Assembly (NCBI RefSeq): GCF_000235565.1 | Contig: NC_017527.1 | Location: 2,108,001-2,172,000 of the forward strand | Origin: Methanothrix harundinacea 6Ac | GTDB lineage: Archaea; Halobacteriota; Methanosarcinia; Methanotrichales; Methanotrichaceae | Length of the DNA stretch: 64,000 bases | Direction: 5' to 3' | Shown: positions 17,580 through 27,284 of the stretch, piece by piece | How positions within the stretch are numbered: position 1 is the stretch's first letter | Layout: each line of letters starts with the position of its first letter | Notes under the pieces: model-generated | What the model was told of the DNA's origin: nothing | The model's database searches: none | What the model saw: the letters and a program-made list of their open reading frames with translations, nothing else | Translations under genes and position numbers: made by a program

Positions 17580-19280
17580 ATGTTTCTGGACTTCTGGAGA
17601 GATGTCGAGGCGCTCCTCCGGGACGCCTTGGATCGGTGCGGGTTTCCTCTGCCCCAGGCCGACGGGAAGGTCGAAGGTAACGAGCTTCTGCTGGAGATGA
17701 GCCCCCACGCCGACCTCGCCTCCACCATATCCTTCCGGCTTGCACCCATCCTCAGGAAGGGCCCGGCCGAGATCTCCAGGAAGATCCAAGAGGCGGTCGT
17801 CCTCGATGGGAAGGGGACCGTCGACCGGGCCGAGGCGATGGGCCCCTACCTAAACTTCTTCGCCAGCCGCAGGTTCCTCGACTCGACGGTCCGGGAGGCG
17901 GTAGCCGACGACTGCTGGACCGGGTCGATGAACGAGAGGGTGATCGTCGAGCACACCTCCGCAAACCCCAACGGCCCCCTCCACGTCGGCCACATCAGAA
18001 ACTCCGTCATCGGCGACACCCTCGTCAGGATCCTGCGCCGGGCCGGCTGCCGGGTCGAGGCCCAGTACTACGTCAACGACATGGGGAGGCAGATCGCCAT
18101 CGTCGTCTGGGGCTGCGGCAGATACCCCCTGGACGGCTCGAAGCCCGACCACGCCATCGCAAAAGTCTACATCCAGGCGAACAAAGACCTCGCCGCAGCG
18201 CCGGAGCTGAAGGAGGGGGTCGACCGGCTGATGCAGCTCTACGAGGGCGGAGACCCGGAGACGGCGGCGAAGTTCCGGGAGGCGGTGGAGTACGCCCTCT
18301 CGGGGATCGACGAGACCCTGAGGAGGCTGAACATCACTCACGACTCCCGCCGGTGGGAGAGCGAGTTCGTCCGGGACGGGTCGACGGCAGGGGTCTTAAA
18401 GGCCCTGGAGGCGACGGGCCTGACCGAATGGGAGGAGGGGTCCCTCCAGCTCGACCTCTCCGGCGATGGCTTTGAGAAGAAGCTCGTATTGAAGAGGTCG
18501 GACGGGACCTCCCTCTACACCACCAGGGACCTGGCGTACCACCGGTGGAAGGCCGAGAGCTCCGACAGGATGATCGACGTCCTGGGGGCTGACCACAAGC
18601 TCATCTCCGGCCAGCTCCGGGCCGCCCTCCGCCTCATGGGGGTCCGGGAGCCGGAGATCGTCATCTTCGAGTTCGTCTCCCTCCCGACGGGATCGATGAG
18701 CACGAGGAGGGGGAAGTTCATCTCCACCGACGAGCTCCTCGACGAGGTGGAGGCCCAGGCCTACCGGGAGGTCACGGCCCGAAGGCCCGAGGAGGGGGAG
18801 GAGTTCCGGCGGGCCGTCGCGAGAGAGGTGGCCCTGGGGGCGGTGAGGTACGACGTCGTCCGGGTATCGCCGGAGAAGGCGACGGTCTTCGACTGGAAGG
18901 CGGCCCTCGACTTCGAGAAGCTCTCGGCCCCCTTCATCCAGTACTCCCACGCCAGGGCCTGCAGCATCCTCGATAAGGCCGGAGCCGTCGGCGGATTCGA
19001 CCCCCACCTTCTCTCCAGCCCCGAGGAGGTGGAGCTCGTCAAGAAGATATCCCAGTTCGACCTCGCCATCGACCTCTCCGCCCGGGAGCTGAAGCCCCAC
19101 CTCCTCGCCACCTACGCCCGGGAGCTGGCGGAGATCTTCAACCAGTTCTACCGGGCAAGCCCCGTCCTGGAGGCGGATCCCGGAGTCCGGGAGGCGAGGC
19201 TCGCCCTCGTGGAGGCGGCTCGAAACTGCCTCCGGTCGACCCTGGATACCCTGGGGATCCCGGCCCTCGAATCGATGTAA
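17580..19280 (+). CDS. argS: Arginyl-tRNA synthetase
   Basis: Charges tRNA-Arg; class I synthetase, 566 residues, archaeal length. The class I motif appears as HVGH in TSANPNGPLHVGHIRNSV. The KMSKS position holds MSTRRGKFIS, the usual relaxed form in ArgRS. The C-terminal anticodon-binding DALR domain (YSHARACSILDK...YARELAEIFNQFYRASPV) is complete. The ATG at 17580 is chosen because GGTGAT stands six bases upstream and gives an ordinary N-terminus (MFLDFWRDVEALLRDAL); the frame is open for another 33 codons but with no start signal. Confidence 0.95.
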   Translation: MFLDFWRDVEALLRDALDRCGFPLPQADGKVEGNELLLEMSPHADLASTISFRLAPILRKGPAEISRKIQEAVVLDGKGTVDRAEAMGPYLNFFASRRFLDSTVREAVADDCWTGSMNERVIVEHTSANPNGPLHVGHIRNSVIGDTLVRILRRAGCRVEAQYYVNDMGRQIAIVVWGCGRYPLDGSKPDHAIAKVYIQANKDLAAAPELKEGVDRLMQLYEGGDPETAAKFREAVEYALSGIDETLRRLNITHDSRRWESEFVRDGSTAGVLKALEATGLTEWEEGSLQLDLSGDGFEKKLVLKRSDGTSLYTTRDLAYHRWKAESSDRMIDVLGADHKLISGQLRAALRLMGVREPEIVIFEFVSLPTGSMSTRRGKFISTDELLDEVEAQAYREVTARRPEEGEEFRRAVAREVALGAVRYDVVRVSPEKATVFDWKAALDFEKLSAPFIQYSHARACSILDKAGAVGGFDPHLLSSPEEVELVKKISQFDLAIDLSARELKPHLLATYARELAEIFNQFYRASPVLEADPGVREARLALVEAARNCLRSTLDTLGIPALESM

Positions 19281-19469
19281 ATTGGAGGGGGCCTTCCCCG
19301 AGGGCAAGAGGGGCCTGGAGGAGAGGGGATCCCCGCTCCGCCCCCCACCGGAGAGGGAGGCTCCTTCGGAGGGCGAGGGCGCCTCCCGCCCCGGCCGGCC
19401 CTCTCCCCAGAAAGCCTCCAAAACTTTTTGTACTATCAGGAGGATAAAGAGGGAGAGGGGGTGTTCCTC

Positions 19470-20378
19470 TTGAGCTTGAAATCGGGATTGATTTTGTTAT
19501 TGATAATCTTCTTCGTGGGGCTGGCCTCTGCCCAATGGACCGAAGAGCCGATGGCCGATCTCGTCGGAGAAGGGACGGACGAAAGCCTCATGATGGCGGG
19601 CTACAGAGGCGGCGAGGGCGGGCCAGCCTCAGAGCTGATGGGGATGGTCGGAGGCTCCGACCCCTTCGGCGCCACCGGGCCTTCGGGGGTTGGCGAGGCC
19701 TATTACAGCATGGATGCTCCGCCCGGCAGCGGGCCTGAAGTTCAGCAGTACTCGATATCGGGGCACGAGCCCTCGACGATCTACTTCGGAGGAGAGGCGA
19801 CCTCCTACGGGGCCTACAGCACCACCTACAGCGGCACAAACTCCCTCTGGATCCTGGGGTCCTGGAGCTGGTCGCAGTACGCCTACGCTCCCCTGGGGGC
19901 CTACCTCCAGCTTCTGGCCTACTCCTCCAGCGGCGGATCGGCGGACTTCTACGAGATCTACCCCAGCGGCAACGTCGTCTACAAGCGCTACTCCTTCTGG
20001 CCCGGCTACTCCAGGATCAACTTCCACGCCGACGCGGCCGGCCGCCACATCCTCCTATTCATCGCAAACAACCAGCCCTCCAACGCCATCATCATCGACG
20101 TGGGGAGCGGGGGATGGCCGCCGACCCCAGGCCCGGGACCCGGCCCTGTGCCCTCCTTCGCCCGGGTTACGGTCAGATCCAGCTGGCTCACGGGTTACAC
20201 CGTCACCGTCGACGACATCCAGACCTACAGCGACGCCAGCGACGGGAGGCGCGACGGGATCATCAGCTTCACCGTCCCCGGAAACCAGTACCACAGCGTC
20301 AAGATAACGAGCCCCGGCTATTTGAGGTCTTACTACCGGTTCTTCAGGAGCGGCTACGCCTACACCCTCACCGTATGA
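19470..20378 (+). CDS. Secreted Gly/Ser/Tyr-rich protein with C-terminal PEGA-like domain
   Basis: About 302 residues from a TTG at 19470, which has GGGGGTG six bases upstream and gives a clean signal peptide ending LASAQW; a GTG at 19461 is possible. The mature protein is rich in glycine, serine and tyrosine (TSYGAYSTTYSGTNSLW), then a central beta-rich region, a proline-rich linker (PTPGPGPGPVP) and a C-terminal strand domain resembling PEGA repeats (VTVRSSWLTGYTVTVDD). Probably exported to the cell surface or sheath. No catalytic motif. The 150 bases upstream are very GC-rich with several short hairpins; TATA-like AAACTTTTTGTAC lies near 19420-19432. Confidence 0.7.
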   Translation: MSLKSGLILLLIIFFVGLASAQWTEEPMADLVGEGTDESLMMAGYRGGEGGPASELMGMVGGSDPFGATGPSGVGEAYYSMDAPPGSGPEVQQYSISGHEPSTIYFGGEATSYGAYSTTYSGTNSLWILGSWSWSQYAYAPLGAYLQLLAYSSSGGSADFYEIYPSGNVVYKRYSFWPGYSRINFHADAAGRHILLFIANNQPSNAIIIDVGSGGWPPTPGPGPGPVPSFARVTVRSSWLTGYTVTVDDIQTYSDASDGRRDGIISFTVPGNQYHSVKITSPGYLRSYYRFFRSGYAYTLTV

Positions 20379-20416
20379 GGGGATGGGGCGGCGGACCGGG
20401 ACGCGGAAAAAAGAGC

Positions 20417-20441
20417 GGTCCGGGGAACCATCCCCCGGACC
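20417..20441. terminator. Strong hairpin between the secreted-protein gene and the trp operon
   Basis: GGTCCGGGG, seven-base loop, CCCCGGACC: nine perfect base pairs, followed by CAGACCCTATTTTG. It lies between two converging transcripts (the secreted protein and trpA) and could end either. Confidence 0.5.
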
Positions 20442-20560
20442 AGACCCTATTTTGCTGACAGCTGGAGCCGATCCCCTTCCCGTCTTCACCGGGGTCTCGG
20501 AACCTTCGGCGGATGGGGGATGAGGGGGGGGCAGAAGCGGCGATATCCGAGAGATCCCCC

Positions 20561-21346
20561 TCAGATCCTCGCCGCCGCCTCGATCGGCCGCGCCTCTCCG
20601 ATCGCCGCCTTCATCCCGCGGATCAGCTCCTCCAGCCCCGCAAGGTCGCCCTTCGAGATCAGGTCGACGCAGGCGGATCCGACGATGGCGGCGTCGGCTC
20701 CGGCCCGGATCACCTCCGCCGCCTGCTCCGGGGTTGAGATGCCGAAGCCGACGGCCCTGGGCAGCTCGGAGTTCACCCGCTCGATGAGGGCCTTCGTCGA
20801 CTGCAGCACCTCGGACCTGGCCCCCGTCACCCCCGCCCGGGCGACGAGGTAGAGGAAGCCACTGGAATTTTCTGCGATGAGGGGGATCCTCTCCGCCGGG
20901 GTATTCGGGGCGATGAGGGATATCAGGTCGAGGTCCGCCCTCCTGCAGGCCGCCCGCAAGGGGCCCGCCTCCTCCGGCGGAAGGTCGGGGACGATGAGGC
21001 CGGTGATGCCGCTCGCCCCGCAGTCGCCGGCGAACTTCTCAAGCCCCCGCTGGTAGATCATGTTGTAGTAGCCCATGAAGACCAGGGGGATCTTCGCCCT
21101 GATCCGGGAGGCAGTCTCGAAGTATACGTCGGTGTTCATCCCCGCCTCGATCGCCCTCTGGGCCGCCGCCTGGATGACGGGGCCGTCGGCTATCGGGTCA
21201 GAGTGGGGGAGCCCCAGCTCGACGACGTCGGCCCCGGCCCGGGCGAGGAGCTCCGCCACCTCCACCGTCGCCTCGGGGCTGGGGTCGCCGGCGCAGATGT
21301 AGGCGATGAGGAGGGGGCGGCGCCTGAAGGCCTCGGCGAGCCTCAT
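20561..21346 (-). CDS. trpA: Tryptophan synthase alpha chain
   Basis: Releases indole from indole-glycerol phosphate and channels it to TrpB. 261 residues. The catalytic glutamate and aspartate region is [32 protein letters not shown] and the phosphate-binding end [10 protein letters not shown] are present. The start overlaps the trpB stop by four bases. It is the last gene of the trp operon. Confidence 0.96.
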   Translation of the reverse strand: MRLAEAFRRRPLLIAYICAGDPSPEATVEVAELLARAGADVVELGLPHSDPIADGPVIQAAAQRAIEAGMNTDVYFETASRIRAKIPLVFMGYYNMIYQRGLEKFAGDCGASGITGLIVPDLPPEEAGPLRAACRRADLDLISLIAPNTPAERIPLIAENSSGFLYLVARAGVTGARSEVLQSTKALIERVNSELPRAVGFGISTPEQAAEVIRAGADAAIVGSACVDLISKGDLAGLEELIRGMKAAIGEARPIEAAARI

Positions 21347-22584
21347 CTCCCCACCCTCCCCTCATGCTCCATCACCGTCGCCAGGTCCTTATCTCCCCTT
21401 CCTGAGAGGTTGATGATCGAGACCTCCCCGAGGGCATCGGGGTTTCTTAGGGCGTAGCCGACGGCGTGAGAGGACTCGAGCGCTGGAATGATCCCCTCCA
21501 GGACCGAGAGCCGCCTCAGGCCGAGGAGGGCGGTCTCGTCGTCGGCCACCGCCGGCGTCACCCTGCCGACCTCGGCGAGGTGGGCGAGCTCGGGGCCGAC
21601 GCCGGGGTAGTCGAGGCCTGCGGCCAGGGAGTAGGACTCGAGGATCTGGCCGTAGGGGTCCTGGAGGATCTTGGTCATCGCCCCGTGGAGGACCCCCTCG
21701 TCCCCGAAGTTGAGGCAGGCGCCGTGGTCTGCTATCTTTCGGCCGGAGGTGATCCCCCTCCCCCCCGCCTCGACGGCGATCAGCCTCGTCTCATCCTTAA
21801 GAAAGCCGGAGAAGATCCCCATGGCGTTGGAGCCTCCGCCGACGCAGGCGGCGACGGCATCGGGGAGCCTCCCCTCGGCGGCTAGGATCTGCTCCCTCGC
21901 CTCGGTCCCGATGACGGACTGAAGCTCCCTCACCATCAGGGGGTAGGGGTGGGGCCCGGCGACCGTCCCCATCAGGTAGTGGGTCGTCTCGTAGCTCCCA
22001 GCCCAGTCCCTCATCGCCTCGTTGATGGCGTCCTTGAGGGTCCTCGACCCCGACCTCACCGGTATCACCCTCGCCCCCAACAGCTCCATCCGGTAGACGT
22101 TCATCTTCTGCCGCTCGATGTCCACCTCCCCCATGTAGACCTCCGTCTCGAGGCCGAGGTTCGCCCCCACCATGGCGGAGGCGACGCCGTGCTGCCCCGC
22201 CCCCGTCTCGGCGATGAGCCTCGTCTTTCCGATCGCCTTGGCCACCAGGGCCTGCCCCAGGACGTTGTTCAGCTTATGGGCCCCTCCGTGGACCAGGTCC
22301 TCCCTCTTCAGGTAGACCTTCTGGCCCAGCTCCCGGGAGAGGGCCCGGGCGAGGTAGAGGGGGGTGGGCCTTCCGGCGTAGTCGGCCAGAAGGGAATTGA
22401 GCTCTCCCATGAAATCGGCGTCCTCCTTGAGGCGAAGGTAAGCCTCTGCCAGCTCCTTCAGGGGCTGGATCAGGGTCTCGGGGACGAACTGTCCTCCGAA
22501 CCTCCCAAACCTCGTCGTCGGCGCATCTTTGGTCTTCATCAAATCTTCATCAGCTCCCATATCTTTGGTCATCTCCGCCTTCAT
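21343..22584 (-). CDS. trpB: Tryptophan synthase beta chain
   Basis: PLP enzyme joining indole and serine to tryptophan. The PLP lysine is in HGGAHKLNN, and the phosphate loop is [12 protein letters not shown]. It is of the TrpB1 type that pairs with TrpA, as the entry [15 protein letters not shown] shows. From the ATG at 22584 it has 413 residues and overlaps trpC by 35 bases; the family N-terminus suggests that a later ATG (22560 or 22539) could be the true start. Confidence 0.95.
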   Translation of the reverse strand: MKAEMTKDMGADEDLMKTKDAPTTRFGRFGGQFVPETLIQPLKELAEAYLRLKEDADFMGELNSLLADYAGRPTPLYLARALSRELGQKVYLKREDLVHGGAHKLNNVLGQALVAKAIGKTRLIAETGAGQHGVASAMVGANLGLETEVYMGEVDIERQKMNVYRMELLGARVIPVRSGSRTLKDAINEAMRDWAGSYETTHYLMGTVAGPHPYPLMVRELQSVIGTEAREQILAAEGRLPDAVAACVGGGSNAMGIFSGFLKDETRLIAVEAGGRGITSGRKIADHGACLNFGDEGVLHGAMTKILQDPYGQILESYSLAAGLDYPGVGPELAHLAEVGRVTPAVADDETALLGLRRLSVLEGIIPALESSHAVGYALRNPDALGEVSIINLSGRGDKDLATVMEHEGRVGR

Positions 22585-23347
22585 CCTCTCGTCGGAGGCT
22601 CCTCGTCCCGTTGAGGACGGAGAGAAGGCCGGGCTCCTCCATCAGGGAGGTCCCGACGAGGATGGCGTCGGCCCCCGCCTCCTCCATCCTCAGGACGTCT
22701 CTCCTCGTCTCTACGCCGCTCTCGGCGACGACGAAGAGGCCGGAGTTCTTGGCGAGCGGCCCCAGCCCCTCGAAGGTCGCAAGGCTGACCTTCAGGGTCG
22801 ATAGGTCCCTGTTATTTATCCCCACGATCCGGGCCTCGGTCTTGAGGGCGAGGTCGAGCTCCGCCTCAGTGTGGACCTCCACCAGGGGCTCGAGATCCCT
22901 GGCCAGGGCCGCCTCCACCAGCCCCTCCAGGGGCGAAGAGAAGGCGGCGATGAGGAGGACGAGGTCGGTTGCGACCTCGTCGAGCTGCCTCTCGTCGAGG
23001 ATGAAATCCTTCCGGAGGATAGGAAGGGCTGAGGACCTCCTCGCCACCCTCGCGTTCTCCGGCGACCCCAGAAAGTAGGTCGGCTGGGTGAGGACCGAGA
23101 TACCGCAGCCCGCATCCGCCTCATACCTTTGGGCGATCGTCGCCACCTCCTCGGACAGAAGGGGCCTCTTCAGGATCCGGGGCTTGATCTCGGCGATGAT
23201 CGGGCTGATCCCCCTCGACCGGAGGGCCCGGGCCCGGCCCGGGAGGTCCCGGGGATCGGCGACCCTGATCGGGGAGGCGAGGCTCGGCATCTCCGAGCGC
23301 CTCGCCTCCGTCTCGGCGAGGATCTGCCTCACGACCTCGGAGGTCAT
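22550..23347 (-). CDS. trpC: Indole-3-glycerol-phosphate synthase
   Basis: Closes the indole ring from CdRP. 265 residues, TIM barrel. Visible motifs: [11 protein letters not shown] (catalytic lysine), [25 protein letters not shown] and [13 protein letters not shown]. The usual EIKRASPSKG loop is replaced by [12 protein letters not shown], a shorter variant. The ATG at 23347 overlaps the trpG stop (ATGA). Confidence 0.95.
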   Translation of the reverse strand: MTSEVVRQILAETEARRSEMPSLASPIRVADPRDLPGRARALRSRGISPIIAEIKPRILKRPLLSEEVATIAQRYEADAGCGISVLTQPTYFLGSPENARVARRSSALPILRKDFILDERQLDEVATDLVLLIAAFSSPLEGLVEAALARDLEPLVEVHTEAELDLALKTEARIVGINNRDLSTLKVSLATFEGLGPLAKNSGLFVVAESGVETRRDVLRMEEAGADAILVGTSLMEEPGLLSVLNGTRSLRREDEGGDDQRYGS

Positions 23348-23920
23348 CGGCCGAGCCCCTCCAGCCAGTTCGCGATCAGCCTCTTCCCCTCTGGGGTGAG
23401 GACCGACTCGGGGTGGAACTGGACCCCCTCCACCGGGAGGCTTCGGTGCCTCACCCCCATCACCACCCCGTCGGAGGTCGTCGCCGTGATCCTCAGGGGC
23501 GGGGCCAGGTCCTCGACGGCTAGAGAGTGGTAACGGCCGCCCTTCAAGGGGCTCTGGAGCCCCCGGAATATCCCGCGGCCGTCGTGGAAGATCTCTGAGG
23601 CCTTCCCGTGGACGGGGGCGGTCCTGTTGATGGTGCCGCCGTAGGCGAGGTTTATCGCCTGGTGGCCGAGGCAGACCCCCAGGATCGCCGTCCCCTCGAA
23701 GGCCCTCATCAACTGAATGCAGCTTCCGATGTCCTGGGTTTGCGGGGTGGCCCGGCCCGGGGGAGATGACGATCCCCAGGGGGTCGATCTCCTTCACCTC
23801 GGCGACCTCAATCCTATTTGATGCCACCTCCGTCTCCGGATGGAACTGGGAGACGTAGTCGACGAGGTTCCAGACGAAGGAGTCCTGGTTGTCGATGAAG
23901 AGGATCGTCTCCTTGGTCAC
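23344..23920 (-). CDS. trpG: Anthranilate synthase glutaminase subunit, frameshifted
   Basis: Class I glutaminase supplying ammonia to TrpE. The N-terminal part (GTG at 23920; ETILFIDNQDSFVWNLVDY...GIVISPGPGHPANP) and the C-terminal part (DIGSCIQLMRAFEGTAILGVCLGHQA... to the stop at 23344) lie in different frames. The break falls at about 23734: one extra base, or two missing bases, relative to an intact gene. The catalytic cysteine (GVCLGHQ) and histidine-glutamate pair (VQFHPES) are intact, and both ends are cleanly coupled: GTGA overlap with trpE, ATGA overlap with trpC. Restored length would be about 191 residues, normal for TrpG. Either a sequencing error or a recent mutation. Confidence 0.9.
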
Positions 23921-25437
23921 AGCCCCACCCCCAGGGCCCGCTTCATCGCCGCCATCTTCCTCTCCGTCTCCAGGAACTCCCGGTGGGGGTCGGAGTCGGC
24001 GACGATCCCCGCCCCCGCCTGGACGACGGCCAAGTCCCCTTCGAGGACGACGGAGCGGATGGCGATGGCGAAGTCGGCGGAGCCGTCGGAGGAGAAGTAG
24101 CCGACGCCGCCGCCGTAGATCCCCCTCTCCCGCCCCTCCAGGTCGTCGATGATCTCCATCGCCCGGAGCTTGGGCGCCCCCGAGAGGGTCCCCGCGGGGA
24201 AGATCGCCCGGGCGGCGTCGAAGGAGTCGCATCCCTCCCGGAGGGTACCCCGGACCGTCGTCTCGATGTGCTGGACGTGAGAGTACCGGAGGACGGCCAT
24301 GAAATCCTCCACCTTTATCGAGCCCGCCTTCGAGACGGACCGGACGTCGTTTCTCCCGAGGTCTACGAGCATCACGTGCTCCGCCCTCTCCTTCTCGTCC
24401 TCCAGCATCTTCGCCGCGAGGAGGTCGTCCTCCTCCCGGCTCCCGCCCCGGGGGCACGTCCCGGCGATGGGGTTTGTCGTCACGACCCGGTCGGAGAGGC
24501 TGAAGAGGGTCTCGGGGGACGCCCCCACCAGGGAGTGGTCCCCGAACTCGAAGATGTAGGTGTAGGGGCTCGGGTTGATCTCCCGGAGCCTCCGGTATAG
24601 GACTACGGGGTCGGGCCTCCCGAGCCGGACCCTCGTCCTCCTGGAGAGGACCACCTGGAAGATGTCGCCGGCGAGGATGTGCTCTTTGGCCCTCCGGACC
24701 GACTCCTCAAAGGGGCCAGCGGGGTCCGCCTCCACCGATAGGGGATCGAGGTCTCCTGCCTGTGGCTCCCGGAGGTCCAGGTCCCCGAGATGGTCCGTCG
24801 CGGCAGAGGCGATCTCCTCGGGGTCCAACCCCGGGAGGAGGGGGGCGACGGCGAGGCAGACCTTCCCCGTCAGGTGGTCGAAGACGAAGCACTTATCGAA
24901 GATCCCGAAGACGGCATCGGGCTTATCGGAGGCCTTGGGCCGATCGATCCTCTCCGCGACGAGGTCGTAGGCGAGGTAGCCGATCCCTCCGCCGAGGAAG
25001 GCCTGCCTCCCGAACTTTGAGGGGCCCGTCCCGGCGGGGATGGCGGACCGGAGGAGGTCGAAGAGGTCTCTTTCGGGCCTGATCTCGCCGGAGATGCCGT
25101 ATCCTCCGGGGCCGTCGATGACGGCGGAGGCGAGGAGCCTCCTCCTGAGGAGCTCTATCAGACCTCCGGCGCCGTCGAAGACCTGGACCTCAAACCTCCT
25201 CCCCCGGACTTTTACCACGGCGGCGGGGCTCGCCCCCACGAAGGAGAACCGGGCCCTCTGCCCCGACTTCTCGACGGACTCCAGGAGGAAGGGGTACCCC
25301 TCCCCCCGGAGGGCGGAGTAGAGGCTGAGGGGGGCCCGGGGGTCGAGGAGGGATGTCACCTCGAAGAGCCTCGGGAGAGGGCCGATCTCCGGGGACGAAC
25401 CCCCATCGGCGGGGAAGGACCTCACCGCGGAGGGCAA
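23917..25437 (-). CDS. trpE: Anthranilate synthase component I
   Basis: Converts chorismate to anthranilate with TrpG. 506 residues. The tryptophan-feedback region shows FLLESVEKSGQRARFSFVG (LLES motif). The chorismate-binding domain has HIETTVRGTLREG, FPAGTLSGAPKLRAMEII and YGGGVGYFSSDGSADFAIAI. The start overlaps the end of trpF by 16 bases and the stop overlaps the trpG GTG. Confidence 0.95.
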   Translation of the reverse strand: MPSAVRSFPADGGSSPEIGPLPRLFEVTSLLDPRAPLSLYSALRGEGYPFLLESVEKSGQRARFSFVGASPAAVVKVRGRRFEVQVFDGAGGLIELLRRRLLASAVIDGPGGYGISGEIRPERDLFDLLRSAIPAGTGPSKFGRQAFLGGGIGYLAYDLVAERIDRPKASDKPDAVFGIFDKCFVFDHLTGKVCLAVAPLLPGLDPEEIASAATDHLGDLDLREPQAGDLDPLSVEADPAGPFEESVRRAKEHILAGDIFQVVLSRRTRVRLGRPDPVVLYRRLREINPSPYTYIFEFGDHSLVGASPETLFSLSDRVVTTNPIAGTCPRGGSREEDDLLAAKMLEDEKERAEHVMLVDLGRNDVRSVSKAGSIKVEDFMAVLRYSHVQHIETTVRGTLREGCDSFDAARAIFPAGTLSGAPKLRAMEIIDDLEGRERGIYGGGVGYFSSDGSADFAIAIRSVVLEGDLAVVQAGAGIVADSDPHREFLETERKMAAMKRALGVGL

Positions 25438-26063
25438 CTCCTCACCCCCCTGAGGAAGGCGGCTATCTTCGCCGGGTCCTTCCTCCCTCCGGTCTCGACC
25501 CCGGAGGAGACGTCGACGGCGTAGGGGCCGACGGCCCTTATCGCTTCAGCGACGTTCTCGGGCGATAGACCCCCCGCCAGGATGACGGGGGCGCCGACCT
25601 TCTTCACAAGTTCGGCGGTGAGGTTCCAGTCGTGGACAGTCCCGGTCCCGCCGAGCTTTCCCCCCTCGTGGCTGTCGACGAGGAGGGCGTCGGCGACCCC
25701 GGCGAGCCTCCGGGCCTCCTCCAGGGCCCCGGCCCTCGCCGGGACCGTCGCCACGAGCTTTGCGGGGACCATCTCCCGGAGGGCCGCTAGATCCTCGAAG
25801 CCGAGGGTCCCGTTCACCTGGAGGACCTCGGCTCCCGTATCGAGGGCGAGGCTCGCCGCCTCCGCCGCGGATTTTGGCTCCACCACGATGACGCTGGAGA
25901 CGAAGGGGGGTAGCCCCCCGATGAGGCTCTTCGCCTCCTTTCGCCCGATCGACCTCCTCGACCGGGATATCTCCACCACGAAGCCGACGGCGTCGGCTCC
26001 CGAGGCGACGGCGGCGTCCCTGGCCCCGGGGTCCCTGATCCCGCAGATCTTCGCCCTGGTCAT
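25422..26063 (-). CDS. trpF: Phosphoribosylanthranilate isomerase
   Basis: Amadori isomerisation of PRA to CdRP. 213 residues, TIM barrel: AKICGIRDPG (catalytic cysteine), DAVGFVVEISRSRRSI, LQVNGTLG, LLVDSHEGGKLGGTGTVHDW (general acid aspartate) and VILAGGLSPENV. Overlaps trpD by four bases. Confidence 0.94.
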   Translation of the reverse strand: MTRAKICGIRDPGARDAAVASGADAVGFVVEISRSRRSIGRKEAKSLIGGLPPFVSSVIVVEPKSAAEAASLALDTGAEVLQVNGTLGFEDLAALREMVPAKLVATVPARAGALEEARRLAGVADALLVDSHEGGKLGGTGTVHDWNLTAELVKKVGAPVILAGGLSPENVAEAIRAVGPYAVDVSSGVETGGRKDPAKIAAFLRGVRSCPPR

Positions 26064-27085
26064 AGGAACCGCTCCAGCCTCTCGGGGCTGCCGCAGGAGG
26101 CGACGAGCCTCTTTAGGGTCGTGAGGGCCCGCCCCGAGTCGATCGACTCCTCGGCCATCCTCGCGCCGTCGAAGAGAGACTCCGCGATCCCGGCGACGTA
26201 GAGGGCAGCCCCCGAGTTCATGGCCACGACGTCCCTTCCGGGGCCCTTCGCCCCCGAGAGGATCTCGACGAGCCGCCCGGCGTTCTCCTCGGGGCTCCCC
26301 CCCCGGATCTCCTCGATCCGGGCCAGGGGGTAGCCGAACTCCTGAGGGGTGACGGTGTAGCTTTTGAGGGCGCCCCGATCCAGCTCGGAGATCCGGGTCG
26401 GGCCGGTGTTGGTGATCTCGTCGAGGCCGGAGCCGTGGACTACCAACGCCCTCTCCGTCCCCAGGATCTTGAGGGCGAGGGCGAGCTTATCGCAGAGGCG
26501 GGGGTCGTAGACCCCCATCACCTGGAACGGCGCCCCCGCGGGGTTGGTGAGGGGGCCGAGGATGTTGAAGACCGTCCTCGTGGCTAGCTCCCTCCGGATG
26601 GAGGCGACCCGCTTCATGGAGGGGTGGAAGACGGGGGCGAGCATGAACCCGATCCCCAGGGTCTCGATCGCCTGGCAGACCCGCTCGGGGCCGGGGGCGA
26701 CCTCCACCCCCAGCTCCGCCAGGACGTTGGCGGAGCCGCAGGCGGAGCTGACGGCGTAGTTTCCGTGCTTTGCTACAAAGGCGCCAGAGGAGGCGGCGAC
26801 TATGGCAGCGGCGGTGCTGACGTTGATGGTGTTCGTCCCGTCGCCCCCGGTCCCGCAGGTGTCGACGAGGGGGCCCGGTACCCGGGGCCTGATCCTCACC
26901 CCTCCGGCCCTCATAGCCCTCGCCAGCCCCGCGATCTCCGAGACCGCCTCTCCCTTCATCTTCAGGGCGACGAGGAGCGCCCCGATCTGGGCGTCCGTCG
27001 CCCCGTTGAAGACCTCACCGAGGAGAGCCTCCGCCTCCGAGACGGATAGGTCCCTCCCCTCCAAGACCTGTTGGAGATGCTTCAT
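26060..27085 (-). CDS. trpD: Anthranilate phosphoribosyltransferase
   Basis: Adds the phosphoribosyl group to anthranilate. 341 residues. The glycine-rich PRPP loop is DTCGTGGDGTNTINVSTAAA; KHGNYAVSSACGSANVL and FNILGPLTNPAG are also family hallmarks. First gene of the leftward trpDFEGCBA operon, in which every junction is an overlap or nearly so. Confidence 0.95.
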   Translation of the reverse strand: MKHLQQVLEGRDLSVSEAEALLGEVFNGATDAQIGALLVALKMKGEAVSEIAGLARAMRAGGVRIRPRVPGPLVDTCGTGGDGTNTINVSTAAAIVAASSGAFVAKHGNYAVSSACGSANVLAELGVEVAPGPERVCQAIETLGIGFMLAPVFHPSMKRVASIRRELATRTVFNILGPLTNPAGAPFQVMGVYDPRLCDKLALALKILGTERALVVHGSGLDEITNTGPTRISELDRGALKSYTVTPQEFGYPLARIEEIRGGSPEENAGRLVEILSGAKGPGRDVVAMNSGAALYVAGIAESLFDGARMAEESIDSGRALTTLKRLVASCGSPERLERFL

Positions 27086-27098
27086 ATAATCACCATGA

Positions 27099-27146
27099 TG
27101 TATGATTTTGTACTATAATGTCTTAATATCGGCGTTGTATATAAAG
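27099..27146 (-). promoter_or_regulatory. trp operon promoter with TGTA-type repeats
   Basis: A strong TATA box, CTTTATATAC (minus strand, 27137-27146), is about 55 bases before the trpD ATG. Between them the plus strand shows TGTATG (27099-27104) and TGTACT (27109-27114), ten bases apart, around the expected start of transcription. In Methanothermobacter the repressor TrpY binds TGTACA boxes; the likeness here is partial and the regulator is not in this window. Confidence 0.4.
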
Positions 27147-27284
27147 ATTGTCCATTCCCGCCTCCGGGGCCGGGCTTCGGGTCAGAAGGATGGGGAGGGG
27201 AGGATGAGAGGGGATCCTCGCTTTTGGGAGGCGCTCGAGCCGAACGATACCATGAAATAGTCCCCCGGAGAGAGGGCCTCCCGC

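Noticed and set aside
22550-24457. 635-codon leftward open frame spanning trpC, part of trpG and beyond
   Set aside because: Only the trpC part and the N-terminal trpG part are real protein; the rest is shadow frame. The openness comes from high GC and the trpG frameshift.
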